The notes: a model not told the origin generated them from the sequence alone. Shown: positions 15,411 to 24,827, counted from the stretch's first letter. The stretch: 64,000 nucleotides of DNA from Roseomonas nitratireducens (GCF_017813355.1 NZ_JAGIYZ010000015.1:1-64000); one strand, 5' to 3'. Numbers and translations are program-made.

Positions 15411-18299
15411 TCAGCGGCGCCACCAGCCCTGTCGGCGGGGCCGCTCGGCCGCGGGCTCGTCGCCCAGCACCACCGGTTGCACAGGCGCGCCGACCACCGG
15501 GCCGGCGGGTGCCTCGGGTTCCGGCGCTGGCGCGGGCGCGACCACGACGGGTGCGGGCTCCGGCTCGGGCGGCGCGACCACCGCCACCGGCTCGACCACC
15601 GGCGCCGCGGGCGGCTCGGCAGGGGCGGCGTGGGGTTCGGCAGGCGCCGCGGCGACGGTCTCGACGACCGGTTCGGCCGCCGGTGCGGCGACAGGCGCCG
15701 CATCCTGCGCGACATCCGGCGCGGGCGGCATCGGGGCGGGGCGGGCCGGACGGGTCGCGGCGCGCTCGGCCGCGGCCTCGGCCGCTTCCAGCGCCTCGAA
15801 GATGTCGTCGATCTGGCCGGCGAAGGGGTCGGCCGGCGTCGGCCCGGTGTAGCGCGGGGCGCGCGGCGCGGGGGCGGCGACCGGGGCGGCGGCTTCCGCC
15901 TCCGGGCGTTCCTCCTCGGCGGCACCGGCCTCGGGCGCGGCGCCGTCCTCGCGCCGGCGACGGCCGCCACGGCGGCCACGACGGCGACGGCGGGCCTCGC
16001 CCTCCTCGGCCAGGCGCGCGGCCTCGGCGGCATCGGGGGCGGCCTCGCCCTCGACGCCGTCCTCGGCGCCAGGCTGCGCCTCGGGCGACGCCTCGCGCTC
16101 GCCATCGGCCTCGGCGGCGCCCTCAGCCGCGCCCTCCTCGCCTTCGGCGGCGCCCTGCGCGCCCTCGCGGCCATCCTCGCGGCGGCCGCCACGGCGACGG
16201 CGGCGACGGCGACGGCGGCGCTCGGCCTCCTCGGCGGTCTCGCCGCCCTCGGCCTGGCGGGGCGTGTCGGCGCCTTCCTCCGCCTCGGCCTCGACCTCGG
16301 CGGGCTCCTCCGCCTCGACCGGCTCGGGGGCGTAGTCCATGCGCAGGGCGGACGGCGCGGCGGGCACCGCGCCAGGTTCCGCCGCGCGCAGCCGCTCGAT
16401 CTTCACGGCGGGCGGGATCAGGCTGTCATCGGGCTCGAACAGCACGACCATGCCGAAGCGCGCCTCGATCTCGGCCAGCCGGTCGCGCTTGCGGTTCAGC
16501 AGCCACAGCGCGACGGGCGCGGCGACGCGCACCATGATCTCGGCGGCGCGGCGCTTGGCACCTTCCTCCTCGACCGCGCGCAGCACCTGCAGCGCGCTCG
16601 ATTCCACGCTGCGGACGATGCCGCGCCCCTGGCAATGCGGGCAGGCCACGAAGGTCTGCTCGGCGATGGACGGGCGCAGCCGCTGGCGGCTCATCTCCAG
16701 CAGGCCGAAATGGCTGATGCGGCCGACCTGGATGCGGGCGCGGTCGTGCTTCAGCGCCTCCTTCAGGCGGCGCTCGACCATGCCGTCGTGCTTGGACGAC
16801 TCCATGTCGATGAAGTCGATGACGATCAGGCCGGCGAGGTCGCGCAGGCGCAGCTGGCGCGCGATCTCGTCCGCGGCTTCGAGGTTGGTGCGCAGCGCGG
16901 TGTCCTCGATGTGCCGGTCGCGCGTCGCGCGGCCCGAGTTCACGTCGATGGCGACCAGCGCCTCGGTCTGGTTGATGACGACGTAGCCGCCGGACTTCAG
17001 CTGCACGACGGGCGAGTGCATCGCGTCCAGCTGCGCGTCGACGCTGTGCCGGGCGAACAGCGGCACCGCGTCGCGATGCATGCGGATGCGGCCGGAATTG
17101 GCCGGCATCAGCATGCGCATGAACTCGCGCGCCTGGGCGTAGGCGTCGTCGCCCTCGACGACCACCTCGTCGATGTCGCGACCGTAGACGTCGCGGATCG
17201 AGCGCTTGATGAGGTCGGCTTCCTCGTAGATCAGCGCCGGAGCGGTCGAGGCGAGCGTGCGCTCGCGGATGCTGTCCCACAGCCGCAGCAGGTATTCGCA
17301 GTCGCGCCGGATCTCGGGCTTGGGGCGCTGCGCGCCGGCGGTGCGCACGATCAGCGACATGCCGTCGGGCAGGCTCATCTCCTCCACCACCTCGCGCAGC
17401 CGCTTGCGGTCGGCGGCCGAGGTGATCTTGCGGGAGACGCCGCCGCCGCGCGGGCTGTTCGGCATCAGGACCGAGAAGCGGCCGGCGAGGGAGATGTAGG
17501 TCGTCAGCGCCGCGCCCTTGTTGCCGCGTTCCTCCTTCACGACCTGCACGAGCATGATCTGGCGGCGCCGGATCACCTCCTGGATCTTGTAGTGGCGGAG
17601 GAACTTCGGCGGGATGCGGCGCTCGCGGCGCTCCTCCTCGCTCTCGGCGGGAAGGTCCTCGCCGCCGATCGTCTCGGGCGGCGGCACCTCCTCCTCGGCG
17701 GGCAGGCTCTCGACGCGGCCATGGCCGGCCTCCTCGCCCTCGGCGGCCGGGGCCTCGGGGTCGAGCCCGGCATCGGGCGTGCCGGTGATGCGTTCCTCGG
17801 CCATGTCGAGCGGCTGCGCGGCGGCGGGCTCGCTCGGTTCCGCGGCCTCGGCGGCGGGGGCGGCGTCGGTCGCCTCCGGCGCGGCGGCGGCCGTGCCTTC
17901 CTCGCCGTTGGCTTCCTCGCCCGGGGTCCAGCCCTCGGCGCCCTCGCCGTTCCAGTCGGCGCGGTCCATCGCGGATTCCGGAGGCATGTCCGCCTCCTCC
18001 TCCTCGCGCGCTTCCTCGGCCTGCATCTCGATCAGGCGCTGCCGGTCGGCGACGGGGATCTGGTAGTAGTCCGGGTGGATCTCGCCGAAGGCCAGGAAGC
18101 CGTGGCGGTTGCCGCCATACTCCACGAAGGCCGCCTGGAGGCTGGGTTCCACCCGCACCACCTTGGCGAGGTAGATGTTGCCCTTGAGAGGGCGGCGGGT
18201 CGCGGTCTCGAGGTCGAATTCCTCGACCCGGTTGCCGTCCAGCACCACCACCCGCGTTTCCTCGGGGTGGGATGCGTCGATCAGCATGCGCTTGGTCAT
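15411..18299 (-). CDS. rne: Ribonuclease E/G family endoribonuclease
   Basis: 962 residues. Main mRNA-decay and rRNA-processing endonuclease and scaffold of a degradosome. MTKRMLIDASHPEETRVVVLDG opens the RNase H-like/S1 fold. The S1 domain is split by a long acidic Ala/Glu/Pro insert (about residues 95-210), as in some alphaproteobacterial enzymes. The catalytic Mg ligands are Asp about 452 (IDVNSG) and Asp about 495 (VIDFID). The Zn-link is CPHC at 553-556. The C-terminal third is disordered, with Arg-rich RRRRR blocks (RNA binding) between acidic/Pro-Ala segments, and ends in RQGWWRR. ATG 18299 begins the conserved sequence. A long leader lies upstream. Confidence 0.95.
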   Translation of the reverse strand: MTKRMLIDASHPEETRVVVLDGNRVEEFDLETATRRPLKGNIYLAKVVRVEPSLQAAFVEYGGNRHGFLAFGEIHPDYYQIPVADRQRLIEMQAEEAREEEEADMPPESAMDRADWNGEGAEGWTPGEEANGEEGTAAAAPEATDAAPAAEAAEPSEPAAAQPLDMAEERITGTPDAGLDPEAPAAEGEEAGHGRVESLPAEEEVPPPETIGGEDLPAESEEERRERRIPPKFLRHYKIQEVIRRRQIMLVQVVKEERGNKGAALTTYISLAGRFSVLMPNSPRGGGVSRKITSAADRKRLREVVEEMSLPDGMSLIVRTAGAQRPKPEIRRDCEYLLRLWDSIRERTLASTAPALIYEEADLIKRSIRDVYGRDIDEVVVEGDDAYAQAREFMRMLMPANSGRIRMHRDAVPLFARHSVDAQLDAMHSPVVQLKSGGYVVINQTEALVAIDVNSGRATRDRHIEDTALRTNLEAADEIARQLRLRDLAGLIVIDFIDMESSKHDGMVERRLKEALKHDRARIQVGRISHFGLLEMSRQRLRPSIAEQTFVACPHCQGRGIVRSVESSALQVLRAVEEEGAKRRAAEIMVRVAAPVALWLLNRKRDRLAEIEARFGMVVLFEPDDSLIPPAVKIERLRAAEPGAVPAAPSALRMDYAPEPVEAEEPAEVEAEAEEGADTPRQAEGGETAEEAERRRRRRRRRRGGRREDGREGAQGAAEGEEGAAEGAAEADGEREASPEAQPGAEDGVEGEAAPDAAEAARLAEEGEARRRRRGRRGGRRRREDGAAPEAGAAEEERPEAEAAAPVAAPAPRAPRYTGPTPADPFAGQIDDIFEALEAAEAAAERAATRPARPAPMPPAPDVAQDAAPVAAPAAEPVVETVAAAPAEPHAAPAEPPAAPVVEPVAVVAPPEPEPAPVVVAPAPAPEPEAPAGPVVGAPVQPVVLGDEPAAERPRRQGWWRR

Positions 18300-18782
18300 C
18301 GAAGGCGTTGCTCCGCGCCGCGGCGGGGCCGACGGCGCCACGAAGGGCGGGGCCCGGGCGGGGACGGGTGGGCGGCGCGGCGTCCTCTGGCACGCGCCGG
18401 ACTCGTCCTCGTCCGGCGGGTCCGGCGCCGCGCGCGGCGCGGTACGGACCCTGGGGAGGGCGTGCCTGGACTCTGCCCCGGGAACCCTGGACACGGCCGC
18501 GGATCGCGGTGGTCCCAGGCACGGGCGGGCCGGCTTGATCCTGCGGCGGGTCCGGCGCCGGCGAAGGGGCGGTCGGATCCATGCGCGCATCGTCCCCGCG
18601 CTGGCGGATCCGGCAGGAGGGCACCCGGCTGAGCCACGGAACGGGCGGGGGGCATGATCGCCGCCCCGGTTCCAGGCCGGGCGCCCGTCGGTTCGAACCG
18701 GCCTCGCGCCCCGCCTCAGGCCCGGGGGTCGCGTGCCGGGCGATCCTGCCCGGGACTCCGCCCGCAGCGGTTGCCGCCGGGG
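18300..18782 (-). promoter_or_regulatory. Long structured 5' leader of rne (predicted)
   Basis: No convincing gene lies in the 651 bp between the rne and amidase starts. If the promoter at 18789-18817 is used, rne mRNA has about 480 nt of leader. Structure seen: an exact 17-bp direct repeat (18414-18430 and 18544-18560), a 16-bp perfect palindrome (18425-18440), and a 9-bp perfect inverted repeat (18461-18469 with 18515-18523) lying between the direct repeats. E. coli RNase E autoregulates through its own long leader. A similar role here is inference. Confidence 0.5.
18414..18560. repeat. 17-bp direct repeat pair in the rne leader
   Basis: CGGCGGGTCCGGCGCCG occurs at 18414-18430 and again at 18544-18560, exactly 130 bp apart, flanking the 18461/18515 stem. 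The sequence is GC-only except one T, so chance is not excluded, but an exact 17-mer in non-coding DNA is notable. Confidence 0.55.
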
Positions 18783-18788
18783 CAGGTC

Positions 18789-18817
18789 ACCATAGTCGGC
18801 GGGCGGGGGCGCCACAA
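18789..18817 (-). promoter_or_regulatory. Predicted sigma-70-type promoter for rne
   Basis: Read leftward: -35 TTGTGG (18817-18812), 17-bp spacer, -10 TATGGT (18794-18789). Predicted start of transcription is near 18782. It is the best promoter-like match found in the rne/amidase gap. Not experimentally supported. Confidence 0.45.
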
Positions 18818-18950
18818 GCCATGTAACGATCCCGTTCTCTTTCCCGCCCGCCCTTCACGTCGCGTCGCAAGGCGCATGTGGCAAGATGCTGGAATATTTG
18901 GCATCATGCACCCGCCCGGTGGGGGATCGGGCGTGACAGGGGATGCTGCG

Positions 18951-20066
18951 ATGCCGCGCCTTCGCCGGCGCCATCTGCTCGGCCTCGCGCTCGGGGGCGT
19001 CCTGGCGCCCGCGGCCGCGCGCGCCGCGACCGTGGGCGGTGCGGCGATCGGCCGCGCCGGGCCCGCCGCGCGCCTGTCGCTCGCCATCGAGGGCGAGCAG
19101 CGCTGGCGCGTCACCGCCGCCGCCGAGCCCGAGCGGCTGGTCCTGCACCTGCCCGGCGCGACGTGGCGCGGCCCCGCCGCGCTGCGCGGCGCAGGCCCGG
19201 TGCGCGCGGCGCGCTTCGTCGCCGCCGACGACCTGCTGGTCATCGAGCTGGCCGGCCCCGCCCTCGCCGCCCCCGGCCCGGCGCGGGACGGCCACCTGGT
19301 TCTCGACATCGCGCCCGTCCCGCCGGCCCGCTTCGCCGCCGCCGTGCGCGCCGGGCGGGACGTGGTGGCGGGGCAGGTCCGCCCGGCCCGCGCCCTGCCG
19401 CTCGTGGTGCTCGACCCGGGCCATGGCGGGCGGGACCCCGGCGCGATCGGCACCGAGGGCACCGAGGAGAAGCGCATCGTCCTGTCGACGGCGCTCGAGC
19501 TGAAGCAGCGGCTCGAGGCCGCGCGCACCTGCCGCGTGCTGCTGACCCGGACGCGCGACGTCTTCGTCCCGCTGGCCGAGCGCGTCGAGATCGCCCGCCG
19601 GCGGGACGCCGACCTGTTCGTCTCCCTGCATGCCGATTCCGCCCCCGGGGCGCGCGGCGCCTCGGTCTACACGCTGTCTGAGACCGCCTCCGACGCCATG
19701 TCCGACGCGCTGGCGCGGCGGGAGAACCGCGCCGACCTCGCCGGCGGGTTGCGCCTGCCCTCGGTCAGCCCCGAGGTGCAGCGCATCCTGATCAGCCTGA
19801 TGCGGCAGGAGACGCGGGCGGGCTCGGCACGCCTCGCCCGGCTCGCCGTGCGGGAGTTGGGGGAGGACGTGCCGCTACTGCCCAACACCCACCGGGAAGC
19901 GAGCTTCGTGGTGCTCAAGGCGCCGGAGATCCCCTCCGCCCTGGTCGAGCTCGGCTTCCTGTCGGACCCGCGGGACGAGGCGGCGCTGCGCCGGCCCGAG
20001 CATCGCGCGCGGCTCGCCGGGGCGCTGTCGCGCGCCATCGGCGGCTGGCTCGCGGCGCCGGGCTGA
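18951..20066 (+). CDS. amiC: N-acetylmuramoyl-L-alanine amidase with AMIN domain
   Basis: 371 residues. Cleaves peptide stems from peptidoglycan during cell separation. It starts with a twin-arginine-like export signal (RRRHLLGLALGGVLAPAAARA). Residues about 30-125 form a divergent AMIN (septum-targeting) domain. The Amidase_3 catalytic domain has Zn ligands in LDPGHGGRDPGA, the Glu of EEKRIVL and SLHADS, and the catalytic Glu in VELGFLSD. ATG 18951 is chosen because it begins the signal peptide. The open frame before it has no family match. Upstream of PBP1A as in many alphaproteobacteria. Confidence 0.93.
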   Translation: MPRLRRRHLLGLALGGVLAPAAARAATVGGAAIGRAGPAARLSLAIEGEQRWRVTAAAEPERLVLHLPGATWRGPAALRGAGPVRAARFVAADDLLVIELAGPALAAPGPARDGHLVLDIAPVPPARFAAAVRAGRDVVAGQVRPARALPLVVLDPGHGGRDPGAIGTEGTEEKRIVLSTALELKQRLEAARTCRVLLTRTRDVFVPLAERVEIARRRDADLFVSLHADSAPGARGASVYTLSETASDAMSDALARRENRADLAGGLRLPSVSPEVQRILISLMRQETRAGSARLARLAVRELGEDVPLLPNTHREASFVVLKAPEIPSALVELGFLSDPRDEAALRRPEHRARLAGALSRAIGGWLAAPG

Positions 20067-20147
20067 CGCGGCGCGCGGCCGGTCCATGCCGCGGGAAGGG
20101 AAGTTGATGCGTCGCAAAATCCACGCCCTTGGTGTAATCCCTGCCCC

Positions 20148-22733
20148 GTGACAGCCACGCCGCTCCGCGCCGACGCCCCGCTCGATCCCGCTCGCCGCCG
20201 GCGCGCGGGCGGGCAGCCGCCTGAAGCCCCGCCCCCCGGGGGCGGCGACACCCCGCCGCCCGAGCGCCCGCGGCGCGAAAAGCCCGCGCGCCGCCGCCGC
20301 CGGGGCCTCGGCCTGTTCCGCCTGTTCTTCATGCTGCTCGTCGTCGGCGGCATCGTGGCGGGCGTCGCCGGCTACGGCATGTATCGCCAGATCGCCGAGG
20401 ACCTGCCCGACCATCGCTGGCTGGCCAGCTACGACCCGCCGCAGATGTCGCGCATCTACGCCGCCGATTCGCGCCTGCAGGCGGAACTGGCGACCGAGCG
20501 CCGCGTCTTCGTGCCGATCGAGGCGATTCCCGCGCGGGTCCAGCAGGCCTTCGTCTCGGCCGAGGACCAGCGCTTCTGGGAGCATCACGGCGTCGATCCG
20601 CTGGGCATCGGCCGCGCCCTGCTGACCGCGGCCGAGCAATGGGGCAGCGGGCGGCGCATGGGCGGCGCCTCCACCATCACCCAGCAGGTCGCCAAGAACA
20701 TGCTGGTGGGCGCGGAACGCTCCATGATGCGCAAGGTGCGGGAGGCGATCCTCGCCGTGCGCCTCGAACAGGCGCTGTCGAAGGACCGCATCCTCGAGCT
20801 CTACCTGAACGAGATCTTCCTCGGCCAGTCGGCCTATGGCGTCGCCGCCGCCGCGCAGGCCTATTTCAACAAGGGCCTGGACGAGCTGACCCTGGCCGAG
20901 GCCGCCTTCCTCGCCGCCCTGCCCAAGGCGCCCAACAACTACAACCCGCTGCGCTTCCCCGAACAGGCGCGCGCCCGGCGCGACTGGGTGCTCGACCGCA
21001 TGGCCGAGGACGGCCACATCACGCGGGAGGAAGCGCGCTACGCCAAGGCCGAGCCGATCGTCCCGCGCCCCACGCGCCGGCCCGAGGTCGTGCCCGTCGG
21101 CCAGCACTTCACCGAGGAAGTCCGCCGCGAGCTGATCAGCCGCTTCGGCGCCGAGCAGACGACGATGGGCGGGCTCGTCGTGCGCACCAGCCTCGACCCG
21201 GAGTTGCAGGCGGCGACGGAACGCGCGCTGCGCGACGGGCTGCTTGCCTATGACCGCCGCCGCGGCGGCTGGCGCGGCGCCTTCGCGAGCATCGCCGCCG
21301 GCCAGACCGAATGGATGGCCGCGCTGGAAGCCACGCAGCGCCCGCCGGGCGGCCTGCCGGAATGGCGCCTGGCCGTGGTGCTGGAAGTGCGCGCGACGGA
21401 AGCGCGCCTCGGCTGGCTCGAGCGGCCCGAGCCGCGCGCCGCGCTGCAGCCGCGCACGGGGCTGATGTATCTCGCCGACCTGTCCTGGGCGCGCCCGGCG
21501 CGGGACGGCCGCGTCGGCGCGGCGCCCAGCCGGATGAACCAGGTGCTCAATGTCGGCGACGTGGTCTTCGCCGAACCGATGCCCACCCAGGCGCCCGCCC
21601 AGGGCCGCCCGGCGCGGCCGGAGCGGCTGGAACTGCGCCAGATGCCGCAGGTGGAAGGCGCCGTCGTGGCGCTGGACCCGCAGACCGGGCGCGTGCTGGC
21701 GATGGCCGGCGGCTGGTCCTTCGAGCGGTCCTGGTTCAACCGGGCGACGCAGGCGATGCGCCAGCCCGGCTCCTCCTTCAAGCCCTTCGTCTACATCACG
21801 GCTCTCGAGCAGGGCATGCCGCCGAACACGGAACTGCTCGACGAGCCGATCGAGGTGATGTCGGGCGGGCGGGTCTGGCGGCCGCAGAACTACACGGCCG
21901 GCACCGCGAATGGCTGGGTGACGATGCGCACCGCGATGGAGCGCAGCCTCAACCTGGTGACCGTGCGGCTCGCCCAGCAGGTGGGCATGGACGCGGTCGC
22001 GGATGCGGCCGCGCGCTTCGGCGTCATCCCCAACATGCCGCGCTTCCTTGCCCTGTCCCTTGGTGCCGGCGAGACGACGGTGATGCGCATGGCCGCCGGC
22101 TACGCCGCCTTCGTCAATGGCGGGCAGGAAGTGACGCCGACGCTGATCGATTCCGTCCAGGACCGGCGCGGCCGCGTCGTGTGGCGCGCCGACCGCCGCA
22201 CCTGCGCGGCCTGCGGCGGCGGGCCGGAACAGGTGCCCGACCTCGTGGACCCGCAGCGCCGGCAGGTCACCGACCCGATCGCCGCCTATCAGATGGTGAG
22301 CCTGCTGCAGGGCGTGGTGCAGCGCGGCACCGGCGCCAACGCCATCGGCAACCGGCTCGGCCGCCCCGTCGCCGGCAAGACCGGCACGACGGACGACTAC
22401 AAGGACAACTGGTTCGTCGGCTTCACCCCCGACATCGTGGTCGCGGTGTGGATCGGCCATGACGACCCGCGCAGCCTCGGCCAGGGCGAGACCGGCGGCG
22501 GCAACGCCGCGCCGATCTTCCGCGACGTGGTGGCGGCCGCGCTGCGCGACAGCCCACCCGTGCCCTTCCGCGCCCCGCCCGGCGTCGCGCTGGTGCGCGT
22601 GAACGTCGGCGGCGGCTCGATCCTGGAAGCCTTCCGCCCGGGCACCGAGAACAGCGCGCGGCGGATGCGCGACGCATCGGAAGGCGGCGGATCGGCCGTC
22701 GGCCTCGACAGCAACCTGGGTGGGCTCTATTGA
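20148..22733 (+). CDS. mrcA: Class A penicillin-binding protein 1A
   Basis: 861 residues starting at GTG. Bifunctional peptidoglycan synthase. An Arg/Pro-rich cytoplasmic tail of about 50 residues precedes one membrane helix (about 53-75). The GT51 transglycosylase domain has the catalytic Glu 139 in AEDQRFWEHHGVDP. An inserted OB-like region is followed by the transpeptidase domain with S542-S-F-K545, SLN, and K744-T-G-T. The cytoplasmic region (ARRRR repeats) is unusually basic. Sits between the cell-wall amidase and prfB, 9 bp before the latter. Confidence 0.96.
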   Translation: MTATPLRADAPLDPARRRRAGGQPPEAPPPGGGDTPPPERPRREKPARRRRRGLGLFRLFFMLLVVGGIVAGVAGYGMYRQIAEDLPDHRWLASYDPPQMSRIYAADSRLQAELATERRVFVPIEAIPARVQQAFVSAEDQRFWEHHGVDPLGIGRALLTAAEQWGSGRRMGGASTITQQVAKNMLVGAERSMMRKVREAILAVRLEQALSKDRILELYLNEIFLGQSAYGVAAAAQAYFNKGLDELTLAEAAFLAALPKAPNNYNPLRFPEQARARRDWVLDRMAEDGHITREEARYAKAEPIVPRPTRRPEVVPVGQHFTEEVRRELISRFGAEQTTMGGLVVRTSLDPELQAATERALRDGLLAYDRRRGGWRGAFASIAAGQTEWMAALEATQRPPGGLPEWRLAVVLEVRATEARLGWLERPEPRAALQPRTGLMYLADLSWARPARDGRVGAAPSRMNQVLNVGDVVFAEPMPTQAPAQGRPARPERLELRQMPQVEGAVVALDPQTGRVLAMAGGWSFERSWFNRATQAMRQPGSSFKPFVYITALEQGMPPNTELLDEPIEVMSGGRVWRPQNYTAGTANGWVTMRTAMERSLNLVTVRLAQQVGMDAVADAAARFGVIPNMPRFLALSLGAGETTVMRMAAGYAAFVNGGQEVTPTLIDSVQDRRGRVVWRADRRTCAACGGGPEQVPDLVDPQRRQVTDPIAAYQMVSLLQGVVQRGTGANAIGNRLGRPVAGKTGTTDDYKDNWFVGFTPDIVVAVWIGHDDPRSLGQGETGGGNAAPIFRDVVAAALRDSPPVPFRAPPGVALVRVNVGGGSILEAFRPGTENSARRMRDASEGGGSAVGLDSNLGGLY

Positions 22734-22742
22734 GGCCGCGCC

Positions 22743-23874
22743 ATGCGCGCTGAAGCCACATCCCTGAACGAGCAGATCACCGCTTCGGTGTCCCTGCTGA
22801 GGAGGCATCTTTGACTGGGATGCCGCTGTCCGCCGTCTCGAGGAACTGAACGCCAGGGCCGAAGACCCGACGCTCTGGAACGATGCCGCCGAAGCCGGGC
22901 GCGTGATGCGCGAACGCGGGCGCCTCGCCGACCAGGTCGAGGGCGTGCGCCGGCTTGAGCGCGAGGTCGAGGACGCGCTCGGCCTGATCGAACTGGCCGA
23001 GGCCGAGGGCGACGAGGCGACCATCGAGGCCGCCGTCGCCGATCTCGAGCGCCTGGCCGAGGAAGCCAAGCGGCGCGAGATCGAGAGCCTGCTGTCCGGC
23101 GAGGCCGATTCCAACGACGCCTATGTCGAGGTCAATGCCGGCGCCGGCGGCACCGAGGCCCAGGACTGGGCCGAGATGCTGCTGCGCATGTATGTCCGTT
23201 GGGCGGAAAAGCGCGGCTACAAGGTGACGGTGACCGAACGCAGCGACGGCGAGCAGGCCGGCGTGAAGTCCGCCACCGTCCAGGTCTCGGGCCCCAACGC
23301 CTATGGCTGGCTGAAGACCGAGGGCGGCGTGCACCGCCTCGTGCGCATCAGCCCCTTCGACGCGGCGGCGCGGCGGCAGACCTCCTTCGCCTCGGTCTAC
23401 GTCTATCCGGTGATCGACGACCGGATCGAGATCGACATCAACCCGGCCGACCTGAAGACCGACACCTTCCGCGCCTCCGGCGCCGGCGGGCAGCACGTCA
23501 ACAAGACGGAATCGGGCGTGCGCTTCACGCATATGCCGACCGGCATCGTCGTCGCCTCGACCCAGGACCGCAGCCAGCATCGCAACCGCGCCATCGCGAT
23601 GGAGATGCTGAAGGCCCGGCTGTACGAGCTGGAACTGCGCAAGCGCGAAGCGATCAGCGACGCGGTCGAGGCCGGCAAGACCGATATCGGCTGGGGCCAC
23701 CAGATCCGCTCCTATGTCCTGCAGCCGTACCAGATGGTCAAGGACCTGCGCACGAGCGTCGAGAAGGGCAATCCGGACGCGGTGCTGGACGGCGAGCTCG
23801 ACGACTTCATGGCCGCCGCGCTGGCGCAGCGCGTGGGCGGCACGCGGTCCGAGGCGAGCGCCGCCGCCCGCTGA
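22743..23874 (+). CDS. prfB: Peptide chain release factor 2 (programmed +1 frameshift)
   Basis: 376 residues when read through the frameshift. The first 23 codons (ATG 22743 to CTT 22809-22811) run into an in-frame TGA at 22812-22814. Skipping T22812 continues as GAC TGG GAT and joins the long frame to 23874. RF2 recognises UGA/UAA: the stop-recognition tripeptide is SPF (203-205) and the peptidyl-tRNA hydrolysis motif is GGQ (248-250). The N-terminal part is helical and charged (domain 1). The gene is complete only with the shift, so a frame break here is biology, not a sequencing error. Confidence 0.97.
22800..22815 (+). other. RF2 autoregulatory frameshift site
   Basis: AGGAGGCATCTTTGAC. 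It consists of an internal Shine-Dalgarno AGGAGG, a 3-nt spacer, the slippery CTT codon, the TGA stop and the following C that weakens termination. This is the classical layout by which low RF2 levels favour +1 slippage and more RF2 synthesis. Confidence 0.96.
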
Positions 23875-24684
23875 TCAGGCGGCGGCGACGTCCTGTTCCA
23901 GCAGCCGCGCCAGCCGCGCGATGTCGTCGAAGTTGGTGACGATCCCGCGCTTGTCCGGCGCCGTCTGCCGGAGCGGCGAGGCGCCGAACAGGTTCGCCGC
24001 CGAGCCCGGCGGCAGGCCGACCAGCCGCGCGAGCCGTGTCGCCGTCTCCGCCGCGACGGTCTGGCCGTCGATGAAGGACGGGTAGGTCAACTCGACCATG
24101 CGGGGGTAGCCGGCGAGAGCCTCCCGCACGAAGCGGCGCGCGCGCAGGATCGGCAGCATGTAGGCCGTCGCCTGCTCGGCGCCGATCGTCACCGAGATGT
24201 CGCGCGCGGCTTCCTCCGCGTTGCCGGTGTGGTAGACGCCGCGGCTCTCGGCGATCACGTGGCTCGCCAGGCATTCGGCGAGGTCCGGCCGCACCAGGTG
24301 GATCACGCCCGCGCCGCGATGCCGCAGCCAGGTGAGGAGCAGGTTCGTGCGCGGCGCCGCCCCTGGCAGCGACCAGACGGGGGAGAAGGCGCCGAGGTTG
24401 TTGTACATCAGGTCGATGTGCAGCAGCGCCGGGGCGACCTCGGCCGACAGCCGCGCGACGAAGGCGTCGAGCATCGCGACCACCTCCCCGCTCTCGAAGC
24501 CGAAGCTGCCGCGCTGCGCGGCGAATTCGGCGAAGAAGGCGCCGAAGCGCGCCGGGCCTCCGGGCTGGAACGCTTCCCCGCGCGAACGCACCAGCGCGCC
24601 GGCGCTGAACGCCGTGCCGAGGAACTTCGTGCCGCTGCGCTGCGTCGCGATGGTGACGAGGAAGGGCGGCGTGGTGTCCGACAT
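23875..24684 (-). CDS. Sulfotransferase family protein
   Basis: 269 residues, cytoplasmic. Transfers sulfate from PAPS to a hydroxyl or amine, often on a glycan. The 5'-phosphosulfate loop is IATQRSGTKFLG (about residues 11-22), and the 3'-phosphate segment is HLVRPDLAECLASHVIAE, about 135-150, with the conserved Arg and Ser. The C-terminal domain is short. The stop codon abuts that of prfB (convergent, 0-bp gap). It is divergent from the glycosyltransferase genes, which fits sulfation of the same polysaccharide or glycolipid. Acceptor unknown. Confidence 0.8.
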   Translation of the reverse strand: MSDTTPPFLVTIATQRSGTKFLGTAFSAGALVRSRGEAFQPGGPARFGAFFAEFAAQRGSFGFESGEVVAMLDAFVARLSAEVAPALLHIDLMYNNLGAFSPVWSLPGAAPRTNLLLTWLRHRGAGVIHLVRPDLAECLASHVIAESRGVYHTGNAEEAARDISVTIGAEQATAYMLPILRARRFVREALAGYPRMVELTYPSFIDGQTVAAETATRLARLVGLPPGSAANLFGASPLRQTAPDKRGIVTNFDDIARLARLLEQDVAAA

Positions 24685-24761
24685 GCGCGGTGGCGATCCG
24701 ATAGACGTTTCGATTTCATAACAAGAGGCCCGCGCGCCCCCAAGTCAAGCGGCCGCCCGGC

Positions 24762-24788
24762 TTGACCATTGCGATATCGCAGTATACC
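24762..24788 (+). promoter_or_regulatory. Promoter/operator-like block ahead of the glycosyltransferase operon
   Basis: TTGACC (24762-24767) and TATACC (24783-24788) are separated by 15 bp, a short spacer. Between them lies GCGATATCGC, a perfect 10-bp palindrome (24771-24780), then GTATAC. The block is AT-rich against its surroundings. It lies in the 143-bp gap between the divergent sulfotransferase and glycosyltransferase genes. Confidence 0.35.
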
Positions 24789-24827
24789 GCAACCGGAACG
24801 TATTCGCATGCAGTGCGGGGGCCGCGC

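Noticed and set aside
15405-18632. Long plus-strand frame opposite rne
   Set aside because: Mirrors the acidic and Arg-rich repeats of RNase E; no independent domain.
18581-18826. Small plus-strand ORF in the rne leader region
   Set aside because: Composition is Arg/Ala/Gly-rich, no ribosome site or family match; more likely non-coding.
22743-22814. prfB as a pseudogene because of the in-frame TGA
   Set aside because: The stop is the standard programmed frameshift site.
19875-23114. 1079-codon minus frame opposite the amidase/PBP1A/prfB genes
   Set aside because: Shadow of three well-recognised genes.
24771-24780. GCGATATCGC as another site for the SahR-like regulator
   Set aside because: Shares only the GATATC core; flanks lack the ATAA/TTAT arms. 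The same applies to CCGATATCGG at 35189-35198.
24762-24827. TTG start extending the double glycosyltransferase upstream
   Set aside because: It would begin in the promoter-like TTGACC and adds no conserved sequence before VALTVMHLAHG.
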